64,000 bases of DNA, taken from NCBI GenBank assembly GCA_030430385.1, contig JAUIFO010000010.1, positions 62,001-126,000 on the forward strand. The letters are read 5' to 3'. A program made the translations under genes and the position numbers. This document shows positions 24,849 to 34,026 of the stretch, piece by piece. Under the pieces are notes generated by a model. It searched no databases, was not told the DNA's origin, and worked only from the letters and a program-made list of their open reading frames with translations. Position 1 is the first letter of the stretch. Each line of letters begins with the position of its first letter. The DNA comes from Bacteroidia bacterium (GTDB lineage: Bacteria > Bacteroidota > Bacteroidia > Flavobacteriales > Flavobacteriaceae).

Positions 24849-26141
24849 ATGAATACAGATCATAAAATTACAATACTCGGACTTGGATATGTTGGGTTAC
24901 CATTGGCAGTAGAATTTGCAAAAAAATTCCCAGTTGTAGGTTTTGATATTAATGAAAAGCGTATAGGCGAACTTAGAGATGGCGTAGATAAAACGCTTGA
25001 AGTTGAAGATGAGCACCTACAATCTGTTTTAACTTCTAGTAATGGTGCAAATAATGGATTGTTTATTACTAACGACATCAACGACATAAAAGACTCTAAT
25101 ATTTATATTGTTACAGTACCTACACCAACCGATGAATTAAAGCGACCAGTTTTTACACCGTTAGAAAAAGCAAGTGAAAGTGTTGGTAAAGTTTTAAAAC
25201 AAAATGATATTGTGATATATGAATCTACAGTGTATCCTGGCGTTACCGAAGACATATGTGTGCCTATTTTAGAAAAGGAATCTGGTTTAACGTTTAACAA
25301 GGATTTCTTTGCAGGCTATTCTCCTGAACGTATTAACCCAGGTGATAAAAAACATACTGTTACAAAGATTCTTAAAGTAACTTCTGGTTCAACTCCTGAG
25401 ATAGCTAAAATTGTTGATAATCTTTATAAAAGTGTTATTACTGCTGGAACGCACTGTGCACCAAGCATAAAAGTTGCCGAAGCTGCAAAAGTTATTGAAA
25501 ACTCGCAGCGAGATATCAATATTGCATTTGTGAATGAACTCTCGAAAATATTCAGACTATTAGATATTGATACCAAAGCGGTTTTAGAAGCAGCTGGGAC
25601 AAAATGGAATTTTATTAAATTTAGTCCAGGATTAGTTGGAGGTCATTGTATAGGTGTTGATCCTTATTACTTGGCTCAAAAAGCCATTGAGTCTGGCTAT
25701 AACCCTGAAATTATCCTTGCTGGTCGTAAAATGAACGATAGTATGGGCGCTTATGTAGCACAGGAAACAGTTAAGATGATGATTCAGAAAGGTGCAACGA
25801 TTAAAGGGTCTAATGTTTTAGTTTTGGGAATCACTTTTAAAGAGAACTGTCCAGATATTAGAAATTCAAGAGTTATTGACATCATCGAAGAATTTGAAAC
25901 CTATAGCATTAATGTTGATGTTTATGATCCTTGGGCTTCTAAGGAGGAAGTCAAACACGAATACGGATTTGCTTTGTTAAGTGATGCTTCACAACTAGGT
26001 TCTAATTACAATGCTATTGTTCTTGCAGTGTCGCATAACGAATTTTTAGAGCTAGATTTAAACGCATTAAAATCTGATATTGGTGTGATTTTCGATGTCA
26101 AATCGTTATTACCAAAAGATAGTGTAGATTCAAGATTATAA
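24849..26141 (+). CDS. UDP-N-acetylhexosamine 6-dehydrogenase, TviB/WbpA-type
   Basis: The 430-residue nucleotide-sugar dehydrogenase has an N-terminal NAD-binding GLGYVGLP (11-18), a middle domain with catalytic Cys267 in GGHCIGVDPYYLAQ, and the C-terminal UDP-binding domain. The opening (VGFDINEKRIGELRDG.D.TLEV) places it with TviB/WbpA/VipA enzymes, which oxidise UDP-GlcNAc to UDP-GlcNAcA, and apart from UDP-glucose dehydrogenases. The next gene, one base downstream, encodes a TviC-like 4-epimerase. Together they would yield UDP-GalNAcA, an acidic sugar for the glycan. Confidence 0.9.
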   Translation: MNTDHKITILGLGYVGLPLAVEFAKKFPVVGFDINEKRIGELRDGVDKTLEVEDEHLQSVLTSSNGANNGLFITNDINDIKDSNIYIVTVPTPTDELKRPVFTPLEKASESVGKVLKQNDIVIYESTVYPGVTEDICVPILEKESGLTFNKDFFAGYSPERINPGDKKHTVTKILKVTSGSTPEIAKIVDNLYKSVITAGTHCAPSIKVAEAAKVIENSQRDINIAFVNELSKIFRLLDIDTKAVLEAAGTKWNFIKFSPGLVGGHCIGVDPYYLAQKAIESGYNPEIILAGRKMNDSMGAYVAQETVKMMIQKGATIKGSNVLVLGITFKENCPDIRNSRVIDIIEEFETYSINVDVYDPWASKEEVKHEYGFALLSDASQLGSNYNAIVLAVSHNEFLELDLNALKSDIGVIFDVKSLLPKDSVDSRL

Positions 26142-26142
26142 T

Positions 26143-27123
26143 ATGTACGAACACAAATACCATTCCGAAGATTTAAGCAAACTTTCTTTTCTGGTAACAG
26201 GAGGAGGAGGATTTATAGGATCTAATATTGTAGAGTACCTCCTTAAATATGGTGCGAAAAAAGTTAGAGTTCTTGACAATTTTTCTAATGGGTATCGTGA
26301 GAATTTATCTGAATTTGTATCTAATCCAGCTTTTGAATTAATGGAAGGCGATATCAGAGATTTACAAACCTGTATTGATGCCATGGATGGGATGGATTAT
26401 GTAACGCATCAAGCTGCGCTTGGTTCTGTACCTCGTTCAATTAATGATCCTGCAACTTCAAATGCGGTTAATATTTCAGGCTTTTTAAATATGATGATTG
26501 CCTTGAAAGATTCTAAAACGGTCAAGCGAATGGTCTATGCGGCCTCCAGCTCTACATATGGTGATAGTAAAACCTTACCAAAAGTAGAAGAGCAAATAGG
26601 AAAACCATTATCACCTTATGCAGTTACTAAATATGTGAACGAATTGTACGCAGATGTTTTTGGAAAAACCTATGATACAGATGTTCTTGGCCTACGCTAT
26701 TTTAATGTGTTTGGACCTAAGCAAAGTCCTAATGGCGCTTATGCAGCAGTGATTCCATTATTTATGCAGGCACTTAAAGATAATGCCTCTCCTAAAATAA
26801 ATGGTGATGGTGAGCAAACTAGAGATTTTACTTTTGTTGACAATGCAGTTCAAGCTAACATCAAAGGCTTTTTTGCTTCTGAAAAAGCTAAAAATCAAGT
26901 GATTAATGTTGCTTGTGGTGAACGCATAAGTGTGAATTATCTTTGGGATTCCTTAAAAAATGCTGCAGACAGCACTGTTGAAGCTATTTACGGACCACCA
27001 CGTCAAGGTGATGTAAGAGATTCTTTGGCCAATATTTCTAAAGCTGAAACGCTTATAGGTTATGAGCCTAAATACACAGTAAGAGAAGGACTTAAAATTA
27101 CTTGGGATTATTTTAAAGATTAA
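26143..27123 (+). CDS. UDP-N-acetyl-sugar 4-epimerase, TviC/WbpP-type
   Basis: The 326-residue extended SDR has glycine motif GGGGFIG at ~20-26, SSSTYGD near 135-141 and Y159-x3-K163. The segment KVEEQIGKPLSPYAVTKYVNELYADVF is characteristic of the WbpP/TviC UDP-GlcNAc(A) 4-epimerase group. Its pairing with a TviB-type dehydrogenase recalls the Vi-antigen pathway to UDP-GalNAcA. It begins one base after the dehydrogenase stop. A 74-base gap follows before the ABC transporter pair. Confidence 0.9.
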   Translation: MYEHKYHSEDLSKLSFLVTGGGGFIGSNIVEYLLKYGAKKVRVLDNFSNGYRENLSEFVSNPAFELMEGDIRDLQTCIDAMDGMDYVTHQAALGSVPRSINDPATSNAVNISGFLNMMIALKDSKTVKRMVYAASSSTYGDSKTLPKVEEQIGKPLSPYAVTKYVNELYADVFGKTYDTDVLGLRYFNVFGPKQSPNGAYAAVIPLFMQALKDNASPKINGDGEQTRDFTFVDNAVQANIKGFFASEKAKNQVINVACGERISVNYLWDSLKNAADSTVEAIYGPPRQGDVRDSLANISKAETLIGYEPKYTVREGLKITWDYFKD

Positions 27124-27197
27124 ATTCAATTTTAGAGTTCTAAATTTTCTACTCGTTGTGTATTTATTATCTTAGCCAAAACTAATTCTATTTTCTA

Positions 27198-28064
27198 TTG
27201 AATTCCAACACAAAAGATCAGTGGCTCTACACTATTTCTTCAAAAAAGAAATTAATTGACCTTAATTTAAATGAGATTTGGCACTACAGAGATCTGCTGT
27301 TTTTGTTTGTAAAACGAGATGTTATAACGGTTTATAAACAAACTGTGCTTGGGCCTCTATGGTATTTAATACAACCCTTATTTACATCAGTTATATTTAC
27401 ATTAGTGTTTAATAATTTGGGTAATATAAACACTGGAGGAGTACCTCCATTTTTATTCAATTTAGCTGGAATTACTGCTTGGAATTATTTTAAAGAGTGT
27501 TTAACAAAAACATCTAACACTTTCGTGGCTAACAAGAATATTTTTGGGAAGGTTTATTTTCCTAGAGCTATAATGCCACTTTCTATTACGATATCTAATT
27601 TATTGAAATTTGGAATACAGCTTGCTATCTTCTTGTTTTTTTATGGGTATTATGCGTTCCAAGGCATGGAAGTAAGTTTTAGTAATTATTGGTTTTTATT
27701 TCCTTTTTATGTCTTAATTATGGCGTTATTAGGATTAGGTCTTGGGATGATTATTTCATCAATGACTACTAAATATAGAGATTTAACCGTTATGATTAAT
27801 TTTGCGATTCAACTTCTAATGTATCTCTCGGCTGTTCCTTATCCCTTAGCAGAAGCGAAATCTAAATTTCCACCAACAGTAGCCCTTATAGTTGAATACA
27901 ATCCTTTAACGCAGGTTATTGAAGGTTTTAGAAATATAGTCCTTAATTCTGGAACATTTTCTTGGTATGGGTTTTTATACACATTGATTATTAGCATATT
28001 GCTTTTTTTAATCGGATTAATTATATTCAATAAAACAGAGAAATCTTTTATAGATACAGTTTGA
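27198..28064 (+). CDS. polysaccharide ABC transporter permease (Wzm-like)
   Basis: The 288-residue ABC-2 family permease has an N-terminal amphipathic stretch (NEIWHYRDLLFLFVKRDV) and six membrane helices, with the conserved YKQTVLGPLWYLIQPL. It moves a complete lipid-linked glycan from the cytoplasm to the periplasm with the Wzt-like ATPase. The only start in the open frame is TTG 27198; an in-frame stop precedes it at 27183 and no ATG occurs before the conserved region. Its TGA overlaps the ATPase start (TGATG). Confidence 0.9.
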   Translation: MNSNTKDQWLYTISSKKKLIDLNLNEIWHYRDLLFLFVKRDVITVYKQTVLGPLWYLIQPLFTSVIFTLVFNNLGNINTGGVPPFLFNLAGITAWNYFKECLTKTSNTFVANKNIFGKVYFPRAIMPLSITISNLLKFGIQLAIFLFFYGYYAFQGMEVSFSNYWFLFPFYVLIMALLGLGLGMIISSMTTKYRDLTVMINFAIQLLMYLSAVPYPLAEAKSKFPPTVALIVEYNPLTQVIEGFRNIVLNSGTFSWYGFLYTLIISILLFLIGLIIFNKTEKSFIDTV

Positions 28065-29347
28065 TGTCTGATACCATTTTAAAAGTAGAACATATTAGCA
28101 AACAGTATAGACTTGGTCTGGTAGGAACTGGAACGTTGAGTCATGACCTTAATAGGTGGTGGCATAAAGTGAGAGGTAAAGATGACCCTTACTTAAAAGT
28201 TGGAGCTGTTAATGATAGAAGCACTGTTTCTAATAGTAATTATGTTTGGGCACTTAGAGATATAAATTTTTCAGTTCAAAAAGGAGAAGTTTTAGGAATA
28301 ATTGGTAAGAATGGTGCAGGTAAGTCTACGTTGTTAAAAATACTCTCTAGAGTAACAAGCCCAACTGTAGGTGAGATTAAAACTAAAGGTAGAATAGCCT
28401 CACTTTTGGAGGTTGGTACTGGATTTCATCCAGAGTTAACTGGAAAGGAAAATATTTACCTAAATGGTGCAATCCTTGGAATGACCAAAAGCGAAATTAA
28501 AAAGAAGGAGAAAGAAATTATTGACTTTTCAGGATGTTTACGCTACATTAATACACCTGTTAAGCGTTATAGTAGTGGAATGCGTGTACGCTTGGCTTTT
28601 GCAGTAGCTGCTTTTTTAGAGCCAGATATTTTAGTGGTAGATGAGGTCTTGGCTGTTGGAGATGCTGAGTTTCAGAAAAAAGCTATCGGCAAAATGCAAG
28701 ACATATCTAAAGGCGATGGTCGTACTGTACTATTTGTAAGTCATAACATGGCTGCTGTTCAAGATTTGTGTACGAGAGTTATAATTTTAGAGCATGGCAT
28801 AAAAACATTTGAAGGTGACGTTTCTAAAGGAATTAATACATACTTGAGTAATAATAATACCTACGATGCTTTTGTAGATTTTGAAGTTAAAGATGAGCTA
28901 GAAACTTCAAGATTTTCACGCTTTGAAATTAGAAATTCAAAGGATGAATTATCATCTGGTTTTCACTCAGGTGAACCTATCACGTTTTCAATTTCAATTA
29001 AGGTGAAAAATACCTTAAGAAATCCTGTGTTTAGTTTAAGAATAAGTGATCTTAATCATGTCAACATCATTACTTGGAGAAGTAATGATTATATTGAAGA
29101 ACCACTTCGTAAAAACCAATCTGAAGACTTTCAAATAAACCTCACTACCAAAGATTTATATTTACTAAATGGTGTTTATTCTGTGTCTATTGGATTGGCT
29201 GATGGAACTGAAATGCTCCAAGCAGAAATTAAATTTATAGAATTTGAAGTGCATCCTTCTAAGCCTAACAACGATTTTCATTCTATTACCAAAGAAAAAT
29301 CTACCAATAGTTTAATATATTCAATTGCAAATTGGGATGTTTCTTAA
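28064..29347 (+). CDS. polysaccharide ABC transporter ATPase with C-terminal glycan-binding domain (Wzt-like)
   Basis: From ATG 28064 the protein is 427 residues. The ABC domain covers about residues 1-260, with Walker A GKNGAGKS at 81-88, signature YSSGMRVRLAFAVA and Walker B ILVVDEVLAVGD. A beta-rich C-terminal domain (~275-427, FSRFEIRNSKDELSSGFHSGEPITF) matches the O-antigen-binding domain of Wzt proteins that recognise the non-reducing end of the finished chain. An N-terminal insertion of about 35 residues (HDLNRWWHKVRGKDDPYLK) is common in this Bacteroidota subgroup. Such a domain implies export of a complete, end-marked polymer. Confidence 0.92.
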   Translation: MSDTILKVEHISKQYRLGLVGTGTLSHDLNRWWHKVRGKDDPYLKVGAVNDRSTVSNSNYVWALRDINFSVQKGEVLGIIGKNGAGKSTLLKILSRVTSPTVGEIKTKGRIASLLEVGTGFHPELTGKENIYLNGAILGMTKSEIKKKEKEIIDFSGCLRYINTPVKRYSSGMRVRLAFAVAAFLEPDILVVDEVLAVGDAEFQKKAIGKMQDISKGDGRTVLFVSHNMAAVQDLCTRVIILEHGIKTFEGDVSKGINTYLSNNNTYDAFVDFEVKDELETSRFSRFEIRNSKDELSSGFHSGEPITFSISIKVKNTLRNPVFSLRISDLNHVNIITWRSNDYIEEPLRKNQSEDFQINLTTKDLYLLNGVYSVSIGLADGTEMLQAEIKFIEFEVHPSKPNNDFHSITKEKSTNSLIYSIANWDVS

Positions 29348-30440
29348 GACTATCATAGCTAAATTAACGACTCGTTTTGGTCTTAATACTGCGCAAAACA
29401 CTATTAATGGGCCAATTGAAAATGTTATTGTTATAGTCGATTCTAAAAATAGAAATGAGAACCAGATTACAGACCTAAAAGAAGCATCACGTTTTATTGA
29501 AGAAGATTATAAGTTTTCGTTTTTTGAATTAGATAGCGATGAAATAACTTTAAATTTTTTAAAGAATTTTGATTTCATAATTAATGCAACTTTTTCAAGT
29601 GAGAGCAAGTACTTAGAAAGTATCTTAAATCAAGTGAAGTTATCAAAAGGCTTAATTTTAAGTTCTAAGTTTGATGTTAAAAGTCAAAAATTGTACTCTA
29701 GATATGATGTTTTGTGGTTTTTTGACTTTGAATTTTTAAATCGCGTAAAACATTCAAGAAAGTTTCACGCCTACAGTTACATCAAAGAAGAAGACCAACA
29801 ACCAAATTGGAATATTCCGTACTATGGTAACCAAATAAAAAAAGGATTAATGTCTGTTATTAAAGATAATACAAGAACCTCAAACAGATTATATTCTCAA
29901 CAACAACTTAAGGTTGGGAAAGATTCTTTCTATAACAGTAGGTTTCAAATTATTGGAAAAGCTTCTTATGTTGAAATTGGATCATATTGCTCTATAGGTA
30001 ATAATGTGAAGCTCTACACAACAAACCATGACGTAAATTATCCCACAACTCAAGGTTATTTATATAGAAAGTATTTTAAAACGAACCATCCTGGAGAAGA
30101 TATGCAAACTCCATCCTCATCAAGAACAAAAGGACCTATAATTATAAAGAATGATGTTTGGATTGGAGATGATGTTAAAATAATGTCAGGAGTTTCAATT
30201 GGAAATGGCGCTTGTATTGCTGCTGGAAGTGTTGTTACTAAAGATGTTGGTGATTTTGAGATAGTAGGAGGTGTTCCAGCTCAGTTTTTAAAACACCGAT
30301 TTTCAAAACAAGTTATAACATTTTTAAACGATATTAAATGGTGGGAGTGGTCTGATAAAAAAATACAGAGGAATAAAGATTTTTTTAGATTGAACTTGAA
30401 CGAAGTAGAACACACAGAATCACTTAAAATTAACCCTTAA
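29337..30440 (+). CDS. two-domain protein: unknown N-terminal domain fused to hexapeptide acyltransferase
   Basis: From ATG 29337, inside the end of the Wzt gene, the protein is 367 residues. Residues ~200-310 form a left-handed beta-helix acyltransferase (SYVEIGSYCSIGNNVKLYTTNHDV, IIIKNDVWIGDDVKIMSGVSIGNGACIAAGSVV) of the CatB/Vat (xenobiotic or sugar O-acetyltransferase) type. The catalytic His is in TTNHDVNYP, and the Trp-rich tail is typical of the group. The first ~180 residues do not look like any domain I know: alternating strands and helices (VIVIVDSKNRNENQITDLK, FDFIINATFSSES) suggest an alpha/beta fold. It probably acetylates a sugar of the glycan. Confidence 0.75.
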   Translation: MFLKTIIAKLTTRFGLNTAQNTINGPIENVIVIVDSKNRNENQITDLKEASRFIEEDYKFSFFELDSDEITLNFLKNFDFIINATFSSESKYLESILNQVKLSKGLILSSKFDVKSQKLYSRYDVLWFFDFEFLNRVKHSRKFHAYSYIKEEDQQPNWNIPYYGNQIKKGLMSVIKDNTRTSNRLYSQQQLKVGKDSFYNSRFQIIGKASYVEIGSYCSIGNNVKLYTTNHDVNYPTTQGYLYRKYFKTNHPGEDMQTPSSSRTKGPIIIKNDVWIGDDVKIMSGVSIGNGACIAAGSVVTKDVGDFEIVGGVPAQFLKHRFSKQVITFLNDIKWWEWSDKKIQRNKDFFRLNLNEVEHTESLKINP

Positions 30441-30454
30441 ACACCTGTTTTTTA

Positions 30455-31228
30455 GTGCAAAAGTCTATTTGTATAATATCTGGACGTTACCCTACAACAG
30501 TTTTTCAATCTCCTGTAAATCATAGGATATATGCTGATAGTCATAAATATAGCTACATACATTGCAATTGGCCTACAGGTCTTGATAATGTCTACCTAAA
30601 TAAAATTGCATACATCCTCCAATATATTGATCACTATGACTACATTATTTGGATTGATGATGATGCTTTTTTTATGGATTTTGAAAAAGATATCATGGAT
30701 TATGCTCCCAAAGACGATTGTTTTATTTCTTTTTGTAAAAGCCCAGAGCATAAAGCCTTGAAAACATATTTGAGTTCTGGCCAGTTTATTGTAAAATGTA
30801 ATGCCTTAGCTAAGCAGTTTTTTAATGATGTTTTAAAAACCAATCTAAATGAAGTAAAAGCCTGGTGGACTGATGATTTAGGGTATTTTACGAATGGAGA
30901 TCAAGATGTAATGGTTTATTTGCTTCATCAGAACGAAGCTTACATTAATAGAGTTAAACGTTATGATTATAAATGCTTTAATAGTAGATGGGAAAATCTT
31001 ATAGACGAGGATGTTCATCAACCGTTAATTCTTCATTTTACAGGAAGAGGTGCTACTAAAAAGCAAAACTACATACTAGCACAAAACACATTAAACTTGC
31101 ATCCCTCGTTGGTGCCAAATAGCTTGTTAAAACCTTATGGTATTGCCACACAAGATTCTTATCTGGTAGCGCATAAAACCCAAAACAAATCATTTCTAAA
31201 TCGTTTATTAAGAAGAGTTAGAGGATGA
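30455..31228 (+). CDS. glycosyltransferase, GMA12/MNN10 (GT34)-like
   Basis: The 257-residue soluble protein has a nucleotide-sugar-binding acidic motif DDDAFF at 68-73 inside YDYIIWIDDDAFFMDF. It also has WWTDDLGYFTNGDQDVMVYLL, the arrangement of GT34-type galactosyl/xylosyltransferases with a conserved GDQD. It would add a hexose in the cytoplasm. The start is GTG 30455; the next gene overlaps by four bases (ATGA), and the downstream beta-propeller protein is probably its functional neighbour. Confidence 0.72.
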   Translation: MQKSICIISGRYPTTVFQSPVNHRIYADSHKYSYIHCNWPTGLDNVYLNKIAYILQYIDHYDYIIWIDDDAFFMDFEKDIMDYAPKDDCFISFCKSPEHKALKTYLSSGQFIVKCNALAKQFFNDVLKTNLNEVKAWWTDDLGYFTNGDQDVMVYLLHQNEAYINRVKRYDYKCFNSRWENLIDEDVHQPLILHFTGRGATKKQNYILAQNTLNLHPSLVPNSLLKPYGIATQDSYLVAHKTQNKSFLNRLLRRVRG

Positions 31229-32118
31229 TACGGCAGATAAAACACAGTAAACCTTTTGTGCTTCCTAAAGCCTTATTAAATGAGCTCAGTTCTAAAGCAT
31301 TTGCTTTTAATCCAAGTTTGATTGTTCACAATAGTGTAACCTATATTGCTTTTAGAATCTATGATGCCACGACGAAGTCTATTTTAGCTTTAATTTATGT
31401 TTTAAAAGATGACGAGGTAATCAACCGTATTAATCTTTCTGAAACCTTTTTTGAAAAAGAAAATATCTCAAAAGTTGCAGATCCAAAACTGTTTGTTTTG
31501 AACAGTAAAGTGTATTGTACTTTTAATACTGGAGATGGAAACAAGATTAATGGAAATAATAAAATTTTTATTGCTACACTTGATGAAAAGGGGATTTTAG
31601 AGTACTACATTTGTGAGTATTCGCAACGACAAAGAACAGAAAAAAACTGGGCCTTTTACAGTATTGATAACACCTTGTATGCGCTCTATAGTTTAGAACC
31701 ATTAACCATATTGAAGGCTGCAGAAGTCAAGCCTCATGCAATAGTGTTTGAATCGCATTTTAGAGATACTAAACAGCATTTTAAAAACTATTCTATAGGA
31801 ACACCACTATGCGAACATGATGGTAAATTTATGTTCATTGCTCACAAAAAATATTATAGAAATAGAAAACGTCTTTATCTGGGTAAGCCTTGTGAATTAG
31901 ATATAACCAACACACCAAAACTCAAACGTAATACAACGACTTTGTTGCATTCCTTCAAATCAATTTTTGGCAATAAACATAAGTTTAATAAAAACCTTAT
32001 TTCGTGCACCTATTTTTCGGGAATTCAAAAATATGGTCATAACTTAGTCGTTAGTTACGGCATTAACGATGTAAACTGGAATATTGCGCTTGTTAAAACA
32101 AAACAATTATGGCCTTAA
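31225..32118 (+). CDS. five-bladed beta-propeller protein resembling a glycosidase
   Basis: The 297-residue protein without signal peptide has repeated blade signatures: FNPSLIVHNSVTYIAFR, DPKLFVLNSKVYCTFN, EKNWAFYSIDNTLYALYSL, FMFIAHKKY and ISCTYFSGI...LVVSYGIND. These recall GH43/GH130-like propellers and the stand-alone propeller-fold partners found beside glycosyltransferases in surface-glycan loci. A cytoplasmic glycoside hydrolase or phosphorylase role is unlikely to be ordinary degradation; it may bind, trim or transfer sugars. The catalytic acids cannot be assigned from sequence alone. It overlaps the genes on both sides (ATGA; 10 bases). Confidence 0.6.
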   Translation: MIRQIKHSKPFVLPKALLNELSSKAFAFNPSLIVHNSVTYIAFRIYDATTKSILALIYVLKDDEVINRINLSETFFEKENISKVADPKLFVLNSKVYCTFNTGDGNKINGNNKIFIATLDEKGILEYYICEYSQRQRTEKNWAFYSIDNTLYALYSLEPLTILKAAEVKPHAIVFESHFRDTKQHFKNYSIGTPLCEHDGKFMFIAHKKYYRNRKRLYLGKPCELDITNTPKLKRNTTTLLHSFKSIFGNKHKFNKNLISCTYFSGIQKYGHNLVVSYGINDVNWNIALVKTKQLWP

Positions 32119-32945
32119 GAACCTTTTATTGGCACAAAAGAAAAGTGTCTAAACTTAAATACTATAAATATAAGTATAGGTATCCTGAGCGTTTGGTTTT
32201 TAAACACGGAAATGCTGGAGATATTTTTAATGTAGACTTGATTAAATACATCTACGGAATCGATCCTTTAAATGTAAAAGATTCTGGAAATAGACTATTA
32301 TTAGTAGGTTCTATAATGAACGAAGTCAAACATAGTGATATTATCAATGGTATTGGTTGGAAGGGAAACGACATAGATTTTGATGCAGATCTAATTGCGT
32401 CTTTACAGGTTAATGGCGTTAGAGGTCCTTTAACCAGATCCTTCTTTGAAAAGCACAATGCTGATATGTCTCATCTAAAATTTGAATATGATCCTGGACT
32501 TTTAATTAAAGAGGTCTATGATATTAACCTCAATAAGAGTAGAGAAAAACAAGTTATGTTTTTACCTCATTTTAGGGACCTCAATGTGTATAAAAAGAAT
32601 TTTCCGAAAGGATTTAAAGTTGTAAACATAGATAACCAACCCATTACAATCATCAAGGAAATTTTAAAATCTAAAGTGGTATATACTTCATCTCTTCACG
32701 GAATCATCTTTGCTCATGCTTTAAAAAAACCATGTGTATTTGTAAAGCCGCAAAGCAATGAACCCTTATTTAAATACAAAGATTACTTTTTATCTGTTGG
32801 TCTCGATCTTCCAGAAGGGATAAAAGATATTTATGCAGCTAACTTTACTTTGGATAAGCCAACTGAATTGGAAAAAGATATTGGTTTAAACGATTTTTAC
32901 TTTCCAGAAGTAAATGACTTAAAACAAAGAAATTTCATAGTTTAG
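32109..32945 (+). CDS. polysaccharide pyruvyltransferase family protein
   Basis: The 278-residue protein matches the pyruvyltransferase (CsaB/WcaK-like, GT-B fold) family. Supporting segments are NAGDIFNVDLIKYIYG near the N-terminus, VNGVRGPLTRSFFEK in the middle, and the conserved SSLHGIIFAHAL with the catalytic-region His. It would transfer pyruvate from phosphoenolpyruvate to a sugar as a ketal, adding a negative charge to the glycan. It overlaps the propeller gene by 10 bases. It is somewhat shorter than the usual ~300-400 residues but has both halves. Confidence 0.8.
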   Translation: MALRTFYWHKRKVSKLKYYKYKYRYPERLVFKHGNAGDIFNVDLIKYIYGIDPLNVKDSGNRLLLVGSIMNEVKHSDIINGIGWKGNDIDFDADLIASLQVNGVRGPLTRSFFEKHNADMSHLKFEYDPGLLIKEVYDINLNKSREKQVMFLPHFRDLNVYKKNFPKGFKVVNIDNQPITIIKEILKSKVVYTSSLHGIIFAHALKKPCVFVKPQSNEPLFKYKDYFLSVGLDLPEGIKDIYAANFTLDKPTELEKDIGLNDFYFPEVNDLKQRNFIV

Positions 32946-32969
32946 CGCTTATCATTCTACAGATAGTTC

Positions 32970-33986
32970 ATGAGTAATTCTGGAAACAAGACCATATACT
33001 ATATCAATAGATTCGACTTGTATAAACGTCGAAAAAAAAGAAAGCATTCTGGATATGAACGAATCACAATGTATCATCCCAGTTTTAAAAGGGTTGATGT
33101 AGGTAAATTTATCTCTAAGGTCATTGCTAAGTGCCATCGTAAGTATCCTAAAAATTATCTTCCTCTAAATTTTAGTAAGGAGCTTCTTATAGCTGCTAAA
33201 GCCTTAGTTACGGGTCAGCCAGTTTTTTATTTGTATGCCGATAAGGACGCGTATTTCATTCCGAAGCTAAAGCGAAAGTTCAAATTAAAACGACTCAAAA
33301 TCTATGGAACTCTACATTGGCCTATTTCAGAAAGTCAAGAGTTCTCGTTCTATAAACATAATTTGTCTCAACAGTTTAATGGCATCATTGGTTTGTCTAA
33401 TTCAATTCTAGAATTAAAACATCCTAATACCAAAATCATACAACATGGTATTGACCTTGAGTACTGGAGCAGCATTAAAAATATAACCATACAAAACACG
33501 TATTTGTTAGTAGGAATTAGCAATAGAAACCATGCAAAGCAATTAGATATCATCAACAAAATTAGTCGTAGAGATCCTAACGCAAAGTTTGTAATTTTAT
33601 GTAGAGATAAAGCGATGAAGGAGTTCTATTCTGAAAACAAACAGGTCACGTTTTTAGGTGATTTTATTGAAGATGATAAACTAAAAGAGCTATATAGCAC
33701 TTCGAAGGCTGTTATTTTATTTCAGAATTACTGTTTGGCATCTAATGTTGTTTTAGAATCCATAGCAATGTCTGTGCCTTTAATAGCAAATAACGTTGGT
33801 GATATTTCAGAGTATTTAGGTGCTGATTATCCATTGTTTATTGATGATGCTTCGGAAGCTTCTAAGCTTGACGACATTTGTTTTTCTGAAGCCTTTCACC
33901 GTGAAGTTCAGTCGTATTTAAATACTAAAAGAAATGATTTCGGCTGGAATAAGTTAGTCAATGAAACTATAGATTTTATTGTTTAA
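32970..33986 (+). CDS. GT-B glycosyltransferase (GT4-like)
   Basis: This is a 338-residue cytoplasmic protein. The C-terminal half has the GT4 pattern: NTKIIQHGIDLEYW, a nucleotide-sugar fold with KFVILCRD, VTFLGDF.EDDKLKELYSTSKAVILFQNYCLASNVVLESIAMSVPLI, and a final NDFGWNKLV. The conserved E-x7-E-like pair is degenerate. The N-terminal acceptor domain starts very basic (KRRKKRKHSGYERI), typical for membrane-surface contact. The sugar donor is unknown. Confidence 0.75.
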   Translation: MSNSGNKTIYYINRFDLYKRRKKRKHSGYERITMYHPSFKRVDVGKFISKVIAKCHRKYPKNYLPLNFSKELLIAAKALVTGQPVFYLYADKDAYFIPKLKRKFKLKRLKIYGTLHWPISESQEFSFYKHNLSQQFNGIIGLSNSILELKHPNTKIIQHGIDLEYWSSIKNITIQNTYLLVGISNRNHAKQLDIINKISRRDPNAKFVILCRDKAMKEFYSENKQVTFLGDFIEDDKLKELYSTSKAVILFQNYCLASNVVLESIAMSVPLIANNVGDISEYLGADYPLFIDDASEASKLDDICFSEAFHREVQSYLNTKRNDFGWNKLVNETIDFIV

Positions 33987-33990
33987 TCAA

Positions 33991-34018
33991 TTTGAAATTA
34001 TTTAAAAATAGTATTTTG
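33991..34018 (+). promoter_or_regulatory. candidate internal promoter before the first sulfotransferase
   Basis: TTTG (33991-33994), a 17-base spacer, then TATTTTG (34012-34018), eight bases before the ATG at 34027. The -7 box is one base short of consensus. If used, the transcript would be almost leaderless. Confidence 0.4.
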
Positions 34019-34026
34019 CAAAGACA

